Source: an uncultured Lachnospiraceae bacterium | Lineage (GTDB): Bacteria; Bacillota; Clostridia; Lachnospirales; Lachnospiraceae | NCBI GenBank assembly: GCA_947173495.1 | Contig: CAMWFQ010000001.1 | Span: 248,001-312,000, forward strand | Length of the DNA: 64,000 nucleotides | Direction of reading: 5' to 3' | Shown here: in pieces, positions 8,231 through 17,253 of the stretch | How the letters are laid out: each line of letters begins with the position of its first letter | How positions within the stretch are numbered: the stretch's first letter is position 1 | Notes under the pieces: model-generated | Told to the model about the DNA's origin: nothing | The model's database searches: none | Seen by the model: only the letters and a program-made list of their open reading frames with translations | Program-made: the position numbers and the translations under genes

Positions 8231-9007
8231 TTATGGAATGAACCCATGCCAATCCGCCAGCTGCGGCCGGGGGACAAAGCGAAACCGGTCCGGATCCTCC
8301 TGAAACTGGGCATAAATGGATTTTTCAGGACAGATTCCAAATTCCCTGTACTGCCTCGGACGCTTTACGATACATTCCTCTGTGTGATAAGCACTGTTTT
8401 TCACGAATCTGATCTCTCCATCCCTGACCAGAGGAAACCACGCCAGGCCGCCATGCCCTCTTACGCCTTTATAGTCAAATCCAAAATCCCTGACGCACCA
8501 GGCTCCAAAGCACATGTTCCGGGATGTATCCGCCACAATGGTACAGTGGGCCCAGCCCGGCGGCACGATCACCACCTCCCCCGGATACGCCAGCACGGCG
8601 TAACACCTTCCCGGCACATCCTCCGCCCGCTCCTGCATGTAAATATAGGCGGCGCCGCTCCAGATCTCGTAAACCTCGCAGGTGGACATCCCGCAGGATG
8701 GCGAGATCGCGTGGATATGCCCCTGGGAGCGTACAGGCTCCTCCCCCATCGTCCCCCCTGCATAGATTACTGCCCCGTAGAGCAGATTCCTGCTGACGAT
8801 CTTTTCCCGGTCGCTTATGCTGCCTACATCCATCGCAATGGAATAAACAATTTCCGGACCGGTACACGCCGGATCACGCAGTGTCTTTCTGATGGCCTCC
8901 AGTGTTCGGTTTTCCGGCTCAGGGCCGAAGGTTCCCTCTCCATATGTAAATCCCAGAGGAGAGGCACAGGGCCTGATACCAAAGCCCGGGTCAAACTTCA
9001 TTTCCAT
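8231..9007 (-). CDS. Cupin-type glucose-6-phosphate isomerase-like protein (second copy)
   Basis: A 258-residue cupin with the metal motif SQGHIHAI followed by CEVYEIWSGAAYIYMQE, and a later His in VPPGWAHCTIV. The pattern matches the cupin phosphoglucose isomerase family, but the protein is longer than the 7533-8108 paralogue and diverged, so the true substrate may be another sugar phosphate. The open frame reaches 9064; ATG 9007 is chosen for the AAGGAAGG site at good spacing. It lies between the ROK kinase and the first isomerase, which fits phosphorylation of an imported or released sugar followed by isomerisation. Confidence 0.75.
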   Translation of the reverse strand: MEMKFDPGFGIRPCASPLGFTYGEGTFGPEPENRTLEAIRKTLRDPACTGPEIVYSIAMDVGSISDREKIVSRNLLYGAVIYAGGTMGEEPVRSQGHIHAISPSCGMSTCEVYEIWSGAAYIYMQERAEDVPGRCYAVLAYPGEVVIVPPGWAHCTIVADTSRNMCFGAWCVRDFGFDYKGVRGHGGLAWFPLVRDGEIRFVKNSAYHTEECIVKRPRQYREFGICPEKSIYAQFQEDPDRFRFVPRPQLADWHGFIP

Positions 9008-9079
9008 ATGTACCTTCCTTCTATTTGCAGAATTTCTTTCGTGAGACGAATCGCTCTGCGGCACAAATCATCTCTTTTT

Positions 9080-10039
9080 TCACGCAGTTTCTTTTGCCTC
9101 GATGAGAGAGGCCGCTCCAATGATGCCGGCCGTATTCTTTAACCGGGCAATTTCCACCAGAGGAATGGACAGCCAGTCAGGGGCAAAGCAGTTCTCCCTT
9201 ACCTTCCGGTTCAGAGGAATCAGAAGCGCATCCTCCTCATTACAGATACCGCCGCTGATCAGCACTTTTCCCGGACGGAAGAGATTGATCAGATTGGCCA
9301 GCCCGTTGCCCAAAGCCTCAATATATTCTTCTATAATTTTCTTTCCTAAAGGATCCCCCTGTCCGGCGGCCAGAAAGGGCGTTTTCCCATCGATATTGTC
9401 CGGATCGCCCGCGCATAATTCCGCTATCAGTGATTCCGGGTGCTGCTTTAACTGCCTTTTCGTCTCACTGATCAGCGCAGTGGCAGAGGCATAGGCCTCC
9501 AGACATCCCCTCCTGCCGCAGGTACATTCCCTGCCGTTCTTTTTGATCACATTATGACCGGCGATTCCGCCGCCGCTCTCTCCCTCCAGGATTTTTCCAT
9601 CTACCACGATGCCGCTCCCCACGCCTGTCCCCAGCGTCACCAGCACCACATTTTTGTATCCCACCGCACTGCCGGCCTTCATCTCGCCCAGAACCGCACA
9701 TTGGGCATCATTCCGTATCTCCACCGGCCAGGGCATCATTTCCTGAAGACGCGCTTTCAGCGGCAGATCCTGCCAGTCAAAATTATTGGAGTAAAGTACG
9801 GTTCCCGTCTCTATCCGGACAAGCCCGGGACATCCGATTCCCACTCCCGCTACTTCTGACCCGGAAATCTCATTTTTTGAAAGAATACCATACACCTGCC
9901 GGACAATCTCCTGAATGACGCTCTCAGCGCCAAGTTTTACATTCGTCCTGCACAATCCCTGATCTATCAGCCGGTACCTGGAATCCACAATTCCGATTTT
10001 GATATTGGTACCGCCCAGATCCACACCAACTCGGTACAC
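9080..10039 (-). CDS. ROK-family sugar kinase
   Basis: A 319-residue ROK protein without an N-terminal DNA-binding domain, hence a kinase rather than a repressor. It has the ATP-binding DLGGTNIKIGI (residues 7-17), TLGTGVGSGIVVDGKI, and the ROK zinc motif in CTCGRRGCLEAYAS with an upstream GHN histidine. Such enzymes phosphorylate glucose, fructose, mannose or amino sugars; the neighbours favour a hexose. The start is GTG 10039, preceded by AAAGGAGG 7-8 bases upstream. It lies 50 bases after the glycosidase-like gene in the same operon. Confidence 0.88.
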   Translation of the reverse strand: MYRVGVDLGGTNIKIGIVDSRYRLIDQGLCRTNVKLGAESVIQEIVRQVYGILSKNEISGSEVAGVGIGCPGLVRIETGTVLYSNNFDWQDLPLKARLQEMMPWPVEIRNDAQCAVLGEMKAGSAVGYKNVVLVTLGTGVGSGIVVDGKILEGESGGGIAGHNVIKKNGRECTCGRRGCLEAYASATALISETKRQLKQHPESLIAELCAGDPDNIDGKTPFLAAGQGDPLGKKIIEEYIEALGNGLANLINLFRPGKVLISGGICNEEDALLIPLNRKVRENCFAPDWLSIPLVEIARLKNTAGIIGAASLIEAKETA

Positions 10040-10089
10040 AGTTTCCCCTCCTTTTTAACTTTCTTATATCAGGTCTGTCAGAAGTTCCA

Positions 10090-12201
10090 TTAACCCTTGA
10101 GAACCGCCTGGAAAGAAGTGATACTTCCATCCAGCACTGCGCATCCACCCTCTGACTGCCCGCAGGTAACGCCCTCTACGGCTCCTTTCCAGTGAATCAA
10201 CAGTTTTTCCGGAGTCCTGCTCCCGCAAAGCTGCCAGCTGAGCCTGTATTCCGTCTCCTCTTCAGAAGCGCCCTTCTCCAGCCTCAGCGTCGCTCTGCCA
10301 TATCTGGTAGGGGTTTCCTCCAGAACCAGCGGGGATCCTTCTTTGGGCAGCCACTCTTCGGGCAGTCCCGCAAACAGCTCCAGATTTCCCTGCTTTTCCA
10401 TCAGGATCATATTTCTTGTCACATAAATGAACATGGCCGATCCCCAGTTATGAGGCATGTCTCCGGTCATCTCATCGGAATTGGTCCCCTTCATCGACTG
10501 CTCTTCCCGCCAGCACCGGGCAGGCGCCGCGTGATTGGCAAAAGCATACAGATAGTCCGCGCACTTATCTCCTCTGCCCGCATACAGCCAGGCCAGGGCG
10601 TCAAACATACTGCCATAAGGCCACAGAGCATCCTGACACATCCATCCGGTATTTTCCGGTATTCCTTCCTTATCATCCACACTCTCCAGCAGGGCGAGAT
10701 GATTTTGTACCAGCGCATCCTCCGGAGAAAAGATCTCTCCCGGATAAATTGCCTGACTGTAAGCCCAAATCCCGGTCTGCGGCTTATAGATCTCCCGGTT
10801 ATGGTTGACGCTGCTCTCCTCATTGGCATCCGCCCTCTTTTCCACCGCTTCCGGTGAAAGCATACTCATGGGCACATATGGAATCCCTTCCTTCGTCCTT
10901 CTGGTATCACGCGCCGCCGCCTTTCGGAAGGTCGCCATCAAATCCTCAAATTCGGCCAAAAATTCCTCATACCCCGCAAGCTCCAATCGCTTTCCCGTCT
11001 CATAGACTGCTTTCAGGCCGTGCATCACCCAGAGAGGGGTCGTATACTCAGGATCCAGGTTAATTCCTCCGTCACCAAGACAGGGCGGGAACAGATCATA
11101 GCCTTCATAATTCTCTCCCAGCTCCCGGGCCTGTCTGCGCTGCTCCCTGATATATCCCAGTCCCCGGCAAAGAGTGGGCCAAAGCTCTCTGAAGCGCTGA
11201 TCGTCATCCATCAGCTCACACTGGCGGGCTGTTGTGGCAAGGGCAATTCCCGTCTCCTTGTCATGATGACTCATGATCTGAATGGATCCATCGGGATGTA
11301 CATTGGCCAGTACGGAGAGAAGCCCTGCATAAGCCTCCTGACTGCGCCCCATCATATGTACGCTCTCCAGAATAAAATGGCCATCCACAAACCAGAGCCC
11401 TCTGTAATCTGTTGGCCCCACCTGATAGGTATATACCTTCTCATGGAATTCCCTTGCCTGAAGAATATTGCGGCCGCAGGATTTCAGCATATCCATGATC
11501 TGTCCGTCAGGAATACACATCTCCTTCTGAAAAGGTCTGACAGATTTCCAGTATCTTTCCGCCCATTCCAGAGCCTCTTTTCCGGCTTCCAGCGTTATCT
11601 TCTCATGGGGCAGACTCCCCTTCTGAACAAGGAAAAACACACCCTCCTTTTTTTCGCCTGCCGCCAGATGATACTCTTTTACGCCGGGCACCGCTCTGGT
11701 TTTTACGCCCGGTACTGCTTCGATTGCAAAGCTTCCGTCACAGCCAAAGCCCATCTCCTCCAGCACCACGGTGCCCCGGGTGGTGGTAAAATTCTCTTTC
11801 GTCTCCAGCTCCCACAAAAGAACATCCACTCTGGCACCCTCGCCTGTCATCCAGGCAAACGCCTTCCAGCTGACGCGGCTGGCCCCATATTCCCAGGTTG
11901 TGGTTACGATCGCCGCGGAAGGATCTCCAAAGTCCTGGGTGACCTTTATCAGCTTATCCCGCCAGGTAATCACCGGCTTATACCGGAATCTAAACCCGTA
12001 ATTAGCGGCAAATTTATCCTTTACAGGATGTCTTCTGTCATCATTTTGTGCATAGAAGGAAAGCTTTTTAGAGCCGTCGAAGCCAAAATTAAGGCTTCCA
12101 TCCTCCCGTAAAATCGTTTTATACACATCATCCACCAGGCCGATGCAGCTCTGAGGCCTCTCCGGCGCAAAGCGGAAATCAATTTTTCTGTTTTCTTTCA
12201 T
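10090..12201 (-). CDS. Six-hairpin glycosidase-like protein, cytosolic
   Basis: A 703-residue protein with no signal peptide. A beta-rich N-terminal domain (about 1-220) is followed by a helical barrel domain with GPTDYRGLWFVDGHFILE, aromatic/acidic segments such as GWMCQDALWPYGSM, and a C-terminal beta domain (about 620-703). This arrangement fits the six-hairpin (alpha/alpha)6 glycoside hydrolase superfamily (GH63/65/78/95 type layouts), but no specific family or catalytic residues can be assigned by eye. It sits between the importer and the ROK kinase and so likely cleaves the imported glycoside in the cytosol. A GGAG site precedes the ATG. Confidence 0.65.
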   Translation of the reverse strand: MKENRKIDFRFAPERPQSCIGLVDDVYKTILREDGSLNFGFDGSKKLSFYAQNDDRRHPVKDKFAANYGFRFRYKPVITWRDKLIKVTQDFGDPSAAIVTTTWEYGASRVSWKAFAWMTGEGARVDVLLWELETKENFTTTRGTVVLEEMGFGCDGSFAIEAVPGVKTRAVPGVKEYHLAAGEKKEGVFFLVQKGSLPHEKITLEAGKEALEWAERYWKSVRPFQKEMCIPDGQIMDMLKSCGRNILQAREFHEKVYTYQVGPTDYRGLWFVDGHFILESVHMMGRSQEAYAGLLSVLANVHPDGSIQIMSHHDKETGIALATTARQCELMDDDQRFRELWPTLCRGLGYIREQRRQARELGENYEGYDLFPPCLGDGGINLDPEYTTPLWVMHGLKAVYETGKRLELAGYEEFLAEFEDLMATFRKAAARDTRRTKEGIPYVPMSMLSPEAVEKRADANEESSVNHNREIYKPQTGIWAYSQAIYPGEIFSPEDALVQNHLALLESVDDKEGIPENTGWMCQDALWPYGSMFDALAWLYAGRGDKCADYLYAFANHAAPARCWREEQSMKGTNSDEMTGDMPHNWGSAMFIYVTRNMILMEKQGNLELFAGLPEEWLPKEGSPLVLEETPTRYGRATLRLEKGASEEETEYRLSWQLCGSRTPEKLLIHWKGAVEGVTCGQSEGGCAVLDGSITSFQAVLKG

Positions 12202-12212
12202 ATTTCACTCCA

Positions 12213-12298
12213 TTTCTGCGCTGTTTTGTTGCGCAAATCCATAATATGGCTAAATCCATAAAATGGATTAACGAGTTTGTGGCAAGCAGCGCGCAGAC
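12213..12298. repeat. Palindromic intercistronic element
   Basis: The gap between the permease and glycosidase genes has an imperfect outer inverted repeat (CTGCGCTG near 12213 and CAGCGCGCAG near 12289) enclosing CCATAATATGG (about 12239-12249) and a perfect AATCCAT-AAA-ATGGATT repeat at 12253-12269. It may be an RNA-stability hairpin or an operator. Confidence 0.5.
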
Positions 12299-12329
12299 AC
12301 AAACAGTAATCTTTTCTCATGACGGGAGC

Positions 12330-13163
12330 TCACCCCTTGACAGCGCCGGCCACCAGTCCGGATACCACCTGCTTCTGTAAGATAACATAAACAATAATAC
12401 TGGGCAGCGATACCAGCACAACGGCGGCGAACATAGCGCCGTAGTCGCTGGCAAAAGCACTCTGAAAATAGTAAAGCGCAATGGGAAGTGTTCTGCTCTG
12501 GTGTCCGGTGGTCAGTGTCAGCGCAAACTGGAATTCGTTCCAGCACAGTAAAAACTGCATCACTCCGGCTGTGGCAAAGGCCGGCTTTGCCAGCGGGAGG
12601 ATCACATACAGATAGGTTCTCACGAACCCGGCCCCATCCAGATAGGCGGATTCCTCCATCTCCCTGGGTATGGTCCGGTAATAGCTGGAAAGAATAAACA
12701 ATGTGGTGGGAATACCGAATCCCACATAGACCACAATCAGTCCCCATACACTGTCATACAGTCTCACCGTGCTCACAGAGGTATACAGAGGGAGAAGCAG
12801 GGCTGCTCCGGGAATCAGAAGTCCCATGGAAAACATAGTCCGAATCAGACCCTGCATTTTAAACTGAAACCGGGAGAGCACATAAGCCGCCATGCTCATA
12901 ATGAGCAGATTAAAGATAATACCAAAAAAGGTGACTATGATACTGTTGTGATAGTACTGGGCGATAGGCGCTATCTGTAATGCCTTGGCATAATTTTTTA
13001 TATTCAGGCCGCTGGGAAATCCCAGGGTAAAGCTTAAAATTTCCCGGTTTGTCTGGAAGGAAGCAAAGAATACCCACAGAAACGGCCCCAGAGTGACCAA
13101 CAGCGCGGCGCTCAGGAAAAGAAAGATAAAAAGCTTTGACAATACCTTTTTTACTATTTTCAT
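12330..13163 (-). CDS. Sugar ABC transporter permease, MalG type
   Basis: A 277-residue inner-membrane permease of the CUT1 carbohydrate family, with about six membrane segments starting at residues 12-34. The EAA loop, which contacts the ATPase, reads EESAYLDGAGFVRTYLYVI (about 178-196). It is the second permease of the pair, 22 bases downstream of the MalF-type gene. No ATPase gene lies in the locus, as is common in this group where a shared MsmX/UgpC-type ATPase serves several importers. The AAAGGA site and ATG at 13163 agree with the family start. Confidence 0.9.
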   Translation of the reverse strand: MKIVKKVLSKLFIFLFLSAALLVTLGPFLWVFFASFQTNREILSFTLGFPSGLNIKNYAKALQIAPIAQYYHNSIIVTFFGIIFNLLIMSMAAYVLSRFQFKMQGLIRTMFSMGLLIPGAALLLPLYTSVSTVRLYDSVWGLIVVYVGFGIPTTLFILSSYYRTIPREMEESAYLDGAGFVRTYLYVILPLAKPAFATAGVMQFLLCWNEFQFALTLTTGHQSRTLPIALYYFQSAFASDYGAMFAAVVLVSLPSIIVYVILQKQVVSGLVAGAVKG

Positions 13164-13184
13164 ACCGGTTCCTTTCCGAATTCT

Positions 13185-14051
13185 TTATACGGGTTCATTC
13201 ATACGGTAAACTTTGTTGATAATTCCTATGGACAACAGACCCACCAGGATCAGAACAACTCCCTGGGCATTGGCCATACCGAAGTTGTTGGTGTTAAAGG
13301 CCGTCTTATAAATCAGCAGCGGCAGATTCATGGTCCTGTTTCCCGGTCCCCCATTGGAGGTCATCGCCAGGATATCCAGCTTCTGCAGCATGGAGGTGGC
13401 AGCCAGAATCGTTCCTGTCCCGATGGCGCTTCTCACCAGCGGAAGCTTGATGTGCCAGATCAGCGCAAGTTCGCCGGCTCCATCTACAATGGCCGCCTCC
13501 AGGATCGAATCAGGTATGGCCGCCAGCTCGGCAATTACCAGAATCGCCACGATAGCCGCAAAGGGCAGCCATGTAAGAGTCACGGCAAAGAAGGAGAGCC
13601 TGGTATCTGCATACCAGTTTGCCCTGAAGTCCTTAAAACCCAGCGCCTGAATCAGTTTGTTCACAGGACCGTACATAGGATTGAAAATATTGTAAAACAG
13701 CATACCCAGCGCCGCGCTTGAAATAATATTAGGCAGCATGTACACCGTCCTGAAAAAGCCGCTGTACCGCTTTCCCCTGCTGACAATCAGTGCAAATATC
13801 ACACCGAAAAGCACATGAACTGTGGACTGCAGCACAATCCAGATCACATTGTTTAGCAGCGCTCTCCTGAAATCTGCAGACCTGAAAATCTGCACATAAT
13901 TGTCAAACCCTTTGAACGTGATCTCTCCGGCAATTCTCCATTCGCAAAGCGATGTGACGCCCACCTGTATAATCGAAAACAGATACACAAAGGCAAACCA
14001 CAGCACACCGGGCAGTAAAAACAATATAACCCATCTTTTCTTGATCTTCAT
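13185..14051 (-). CDS. Sugar ABC transporter permease, MalF type
   Basis: A 288-residue CUT1 permease beginning with a membrane segment at residues 8-28 (FLLPGVLWFAFVYLFSII) and ending with a hydrophobic helix before KVYRMNEPV. The EAA loop reads EAAIVDGAGELALIWHIKL at about 195-213. It partners the MalG-type permease just downstream and the lipoprotein binding protein encoded upstream, forming the membrane channel for an oligosaccharide or glycoside. The 123-base gap upstream holds hairpins that may set the lower expression of permease relative to binding protein. Confidence 0.9.
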   Translation of the reverse strand: MKIKKRWVILFLLPGVLWFAFVYLFSIIQVGVTSLCEWRIAGEITFKGFDNYVQIFRSADFRRALLNNVIWIVLQSTVHVLFGVIFALIVSRGKRYSGFFRTVYMLPNIISSAALGMLFYNIFNPMYGPVNKLIQALGFKDFRANWYADTRLSFFAVTLTWLPFAAIVAILVIAELAAIPDSILEAAIVDGAGELALIWHIKLPLVRSAIGTGTILAATSMLQKLDILAMTSNGGPGNRTMNLPLLIYKTAFNTNNFGMANAQGVVLILVGLLSIGIINKVYRMNEPV

Positions 14052-14083
14052 ACAAATCTCCCATACCGGGACTGCCCTGCTTC

Positions 14084-14132
14084 AGAAAATCGAGAAGGGA
14101 AGATTTTCTCCCTGCCTGGCCGGGCAGCCCGG
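14084..14132 (-). promoter_or_regulatory. Hairpins between binding-protein and permease genes
   Basis: AGAAAATC (14084-14091) pairs with GATTTTCT (14102-14109), and CCGGGC-A-GCCCGG (14120-14132) is a perfect 13-bp palindrome. Stem-loops at this place commonly stabilise the binding-protein mRNA or cut read-through into permease genes in ABC sugar operons; that role is inferred. Confidence 0.5.
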
Positions 14133-14174
14133 TCTATTTCACTCTCCAGCTTCTTTCTGTCGGACCCTGCATGA

Positions 14175-15587
14175 TTATTTGGCCGCGGCCGCCGCCTCAT
14201 CCAGTTTGGCAGCCATTCCCGCCGCATCCAGCGTTCCGTTCGCCAGCTCCGGATAATAAATTCCAAAAGCATCCACTACATTTGCGTAGGCCATTACGTC
14301 AAGGGTTGCCACAGAATACTCTGCCTTCTGAACGGCATCCACATTTTCGGCAAAGAGAGGATTTTCCTGTCTGTATTCCTCGGTAATATCGATGTAGGAG
14401 GATACAGGTATTCCTCCCTCGCGAGTCATACGGCCCATCTGAGTCTCATTTCCTGTCAGCTCTTTCAGCAGTTCCCAGGCAGCGTCCTGCGTCTCCCTGG
14501 TAGATGCGCAGATAGAATATCCTTCGGCATAAGTCTGAATCAGACCATTTCCGGGATACATCGCAAAACCTACCCGGTCCGCCAGTCCGGGATTCGCCTT
14601 GTCCTCCTCGCTGAAACTGGCGATCATCCAGGAACCGTTAAAAACCATGGCAACCTGTTCTGTCAGGAAGTTGTTGGCTACATTCGCATAGCCGGCACCC
14701 AGGGCATCCGGAGTTGTATACTTTTGCAGATAGAGCTGCATATCCTCAAGCGCAGAGATCATTTCCGGCGTCTGATAGGTCTCAGGATATTTGGTGTTCA
14801 TCAATTCTACGCCGGCTTCCCCTTTTCCCCCTACCATAGCTGCCAGTAAAAGATTGGTTGTCCAGGAATTCTCTCCTGTCATCAGTCCAAGAGGCGTATA
14901 CCCTGCCGCCAGCAGTTTCTCACAGTTCTCATTAAATTCCTCCCATGTCTCGGCAGGCTTAATCTCTACGGCCTCAAACATGTCTTTATTATAGAAATAT
15001 CCAATCGCCTGGACGCCATTAACAATGGAAAGAATATTGCCGTCCGCGTCTGTATTAGCGGCTATTGCCTCTGCTCCAATCACATTGTCACGAAAATCAG
15101 GATCGGAATCCAGATAATCGTTGAGATAAACCACCTGACCATTCTGAAGCGCCAGGTCTCTCAAGCCGTTTTTGCCGTCTATCACATCAGGCAGATCATT
15201 GGTCGCTACCAGAGTCTTCATCTTCTCTGTATAAGTGGTATCAGAGGGAAGTTCCTCCACCACCAGCTCAACAGTATCCCCGTTTCTGTCCCGGAATCTC
15301 TGCAAAAGTTCTGAGGTTGTCTTCTCGCCAAGATGAGTTCCTACCTCATAGGTCGCATAGCGAATCGTCACCTTCTCACCGGAAGCGGCGCTTTCCCCGC
15401 CCGCATTTTCTTCACCTGCATTCTCCTGCGTGCCGGCATCTGCCGCAGAATCCTCCTGAACTGTATTCTCCTCTTTTTTTGCATTGTCATCCTTCCCTGC
15501 AGATCCTGCGCCTGCGCCGCATCCCATAAGAGAAGTACAAATCATCGTTGCTGCCAATAGTAAGCTGATTCTTTTATATTTTTTCAA
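14175..15587 (-). CDS. Extracellular sugar-binding lipoprotein of ABC importer
   Basis: A 470-residue solute-binding protein (family 1 type). From the TTG start at 15587 (AGGAGG 6 bases upstream) the signal peptide runs MKKYKRISLLLAATMICTSL to a lipobox LMGC with the lipidated Cys at residue 23, then an acidic, low-complexity linker rich in Glu, Ala and Asn to about residue 70, then the ligand-binding domain. It captures a sugar outside the membrane and delivers it to the two permeases downstream. The longer open frame to 15707 lacks a ribosome-binding site and would bury the signal peptide. Confidence 0.9.
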   Translation of the reverse strand: MKKYKRISLLLAATMICTSLMGCGAGAGSAGKDDNAKKEENTVQEDSAADAGTQENAGEENAGGESAASGEKVTIRYATYEVGTHLGEKTTSELLQRFRDRNGDTVELVVEELPSDTTYTEKMKTLVATNDLPDVIDGKNGLRDLALQNGQVVYLNDYLDSDPDFRDNVIGAEAIAANTDADGNILSIVNGVQAIGYFYNKDMFEAVEIKPAETWEEFNENCEKLLAAGYTPLGLMTGENSWTTNLLLAAMVGGKGEAGVELMNTKYPETYQTPEMISALEDMQLYLQKYTTPDALGAGYANVANNFLTEQVAMVFNGSWMIASFSEEDKANPGLADRVGFAMYPGNGLIQTYAEGYSICASTRETQDAAWELLKELTGNETQMGRMTREGGIPVSSYIDITEEYRQENPLFAENVDAVQKAEYSVATLDVMAYANVVDAFGIYYPELANGTLDAAGMAAKLDEAAAAAK

Positions 15588-15708
15588 ATTTAATCCTCCT
15601 GTATGAAATAATTGTCTGTAAACAGTTCCTGAAATATTCATGCCTGGACAACGCCCCGGTATTCCTGGGTAACGCCCGGCATTGTGCCGCTTTGCGCATA
15701 AAAGCACT

Positions 15709-16743
15709 TCACCTCAGACAGCTGCTGAGCACTACCGCCAATTCGGTGTTGACCACATCGCTCTCGGGATGCTGATCAAATGCCAGGTACTTGGCCATGA
15801 TCTGCACGCCGTTGTATCCCTGCCGATACGGCTCCTGGGTAATGGATGCCTTCACCAGCTTCCGGGCCATAGCTTCCTTTACGTCCTGAATCAGATCGTA
15901 AACCAGGAGCTTTGGCTGCACGCCTTCTTCCTGCTCTTCCAGCGCCTTTAGGGTTCCGCTGATACCTGCCCCCAGGACACATAAATAATCGACATTCTGA
16001 TGCTCTTTCAGAATTTCTTTTGTCTGTACATAAGAGATCTGAGAGTCATCTTCGTTGGCACGCTGGCACACAATGTGGATATTGGCGCTTTCCCTTTCCA
16101 GATAATCCAGAAACCCCTGTCTCCGGCGGGTGACTGCCAGGTTTTTCTCCGTACCTGCAAGTACCGCCACATTCACTTCTCTTCCATCTGCCAGCAGGGA
16201 GAGAAGCTCCGCCATGACAATTCCGCTCTGCCTGTGATGACATCCCACATAAGCCAGCCTGTCTTTGGTCTGAATATCGGAATTAATGGTCACAACCCGG
16301 ATTCCCTCTTTTTTAAGCTGCCCTATCCTCTCATCTATTCTCGGATCCAGAATGGGTGTCATCACAAATCCCTGTGCTCCCATCTCAAGCAATTCATCCA
16401 TAATCTCGATCTGCCGCCGGGCATCGTATTCAACCAGAATCCTGATGACACCGGATATACCAAATTCCTGAAATTCTTCCACCGCCGCCTTCGCGCCGCT
16501 GATCACTTCATCAAAAAACGGATTGTTCTCCGTCACAAGGATAATTCCGATCAAATGCTTTCCATATTGCTTATCGGATAAAAGCTTTCCTGCCAGATTC
16601 GGCTTATATCCAAGCTCCTTCGCCACCTCCTTTATCCTCTGGGCTACCTCCAGCTTCACACCGGGTCTTCCATGCAGAGCCCGGTCCACGGTTCCTCTGG
16701 ATACTCCCACCTGCTTTGCGATTTGTTCCATCGTGACTGCCAT
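15709..16743 (-). CDS. LacI-family transcriptional regulator
   Basis: A 344-residue repressor-type protein. Its N-terminal helix-turn-helix and hinge read MEQIAKQVGVSRGTVDRALH followed by GRPGV, and a periplasmic-binding-protein-like sensor domain follows (about 60-344). ATG 16743 has AGAGG about 8 bases upstream. It is the first gene of the minus-strand sugar locus; a perfect palindrome typical of LacI sites lies between its -35 region and a TATAAT box, so it probably represses itself and the genes downstream until the sugar binds. The effector is unknown. Confidence 0.9.
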   Translation of the reverse strand: MAVTMEQIAKQVGVSRGTVDRALHGRPGVKLEVAQRIKEVAKELGYKPNLAGKLLSDKQYGKHLIGIILVTENNPFFDEVISGAKAAVEEFQEFGISGVIRILVEYDARRQIEIMDELLEMGAQGFVMTPILDPRIDERIGQLKKEGIRVVTINSDIQTKDRLAYVGCHHRQSGIVMAELLSLLADGREVNVAVLAGTEKNLAVTRRRQGFLDYLERESANIHIVCQRANEDDSQISYVQTKEILKEHQNVDYLCVLGAGISGTLKALEEQEEGVQPKLLVYDLIQDVKEAMARKLVKASITQEPYRQGYNGVQIMAKYLAFDQHPESDVVNTELAVVLSSCLR

Positions 16744-16823
16744 ATCGATTTCCTCTCTTTTATGATTCTCTGATTCTGATATCTCCTGATACTTTGTTAC
16801 CATGAATAGTAATGATATTTTTT

Positions 16824-16850
16824 ATTATATCATCCGTTCACGTGAACGGA
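16824..16850 (-). promoter_or_regulatory. lacI promoter -10 with overlapping perfect LacI-type operator
   Basis: The 18-bp palindrome TCCGTTCACGTGAACGGA (16833-16850) has the central CG of a LacI/GalR operator. On the minus strand it immediately precedes a TATAAT box (16824-16829), so bound repressor would block RNA polymerase. Confidence 0.8.
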
Positions 16851-16903
16851 TAGGGGTAAAAAAAATTATGCCATGAATTTACAGCTTCATTTCGTCTGCC
16901 TTT

Positions 16904-16921
16904 TCCGTTCACGTGAGCGAA
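16904..16921 (-). promoter_or_regulatory. Second, imperfect copy of the LacI-type operator
   Basis: TCCGTTCACGTGAGCGAA repeats the operator with two mismatches in the right half. Its centre is 71 bases upstream of the first, a spacing that could allow looping. A third weak match (CGTACACGTGCACG) is at 17143-17156. Confidence 0.65.
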
Positions 16922-17039
16922 AAAGGGCAAAATAGGCCGCGCTTCCTTAATATATCAATCTTTATTTCTACCATATAGATCAGGAAGCTCATTATCTCCT
17001 TTCTGCTTCCGGCAACGCATATCTGAGAGAAAATCTTAT

Positions 17040-17142
17040 TTCCGCGAGCAACGAGCCAAGCGGACATGCTTGCATGTCCATTCACGACAACAGAAAGCAG
17101 ACTTTCTGTTGCATGACGACTGCCGAGAGGCGTCGATCATTT
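17040..17142. repeat. Intergenic element with nested hairpins
   Basis: Within the 510-base gap upstream of lacI, GGACATGC-TT-GCATGTCC (17062-17079) and CAACAGAAAG (17088-17097) paired with CTTTCTGTTG (17102-17111) are perfect inverted repeats, followed by a CGAC/GTCG pair around GCCGAGAGGC. It looks like a dispersed structured repeat. The rest of the gap holds the operators and no gene. Confidence 0.5.
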
Positions 17143-17253
17143 CGTACACGTGCACGCTTCTGATAAAACAAATATTATCACATGAAAATCTCCTTGTCAA
17201 CATGCCAGGTGAAAAAACTTACAAAAAAAATTATAAAAGCGGACTGCTTTTAT

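Noticed and set aside
11020..12111. 363-residue plus-strand frame
   Set aside because: Antisense shadow of the glycosidase-like gene.
16744..17253. T-box or other known riboswitch upstream of lacI
   Set aside because: No T-box sequence or recognised aptamer; the structure is explained by operators and a dispersed hairpin element.
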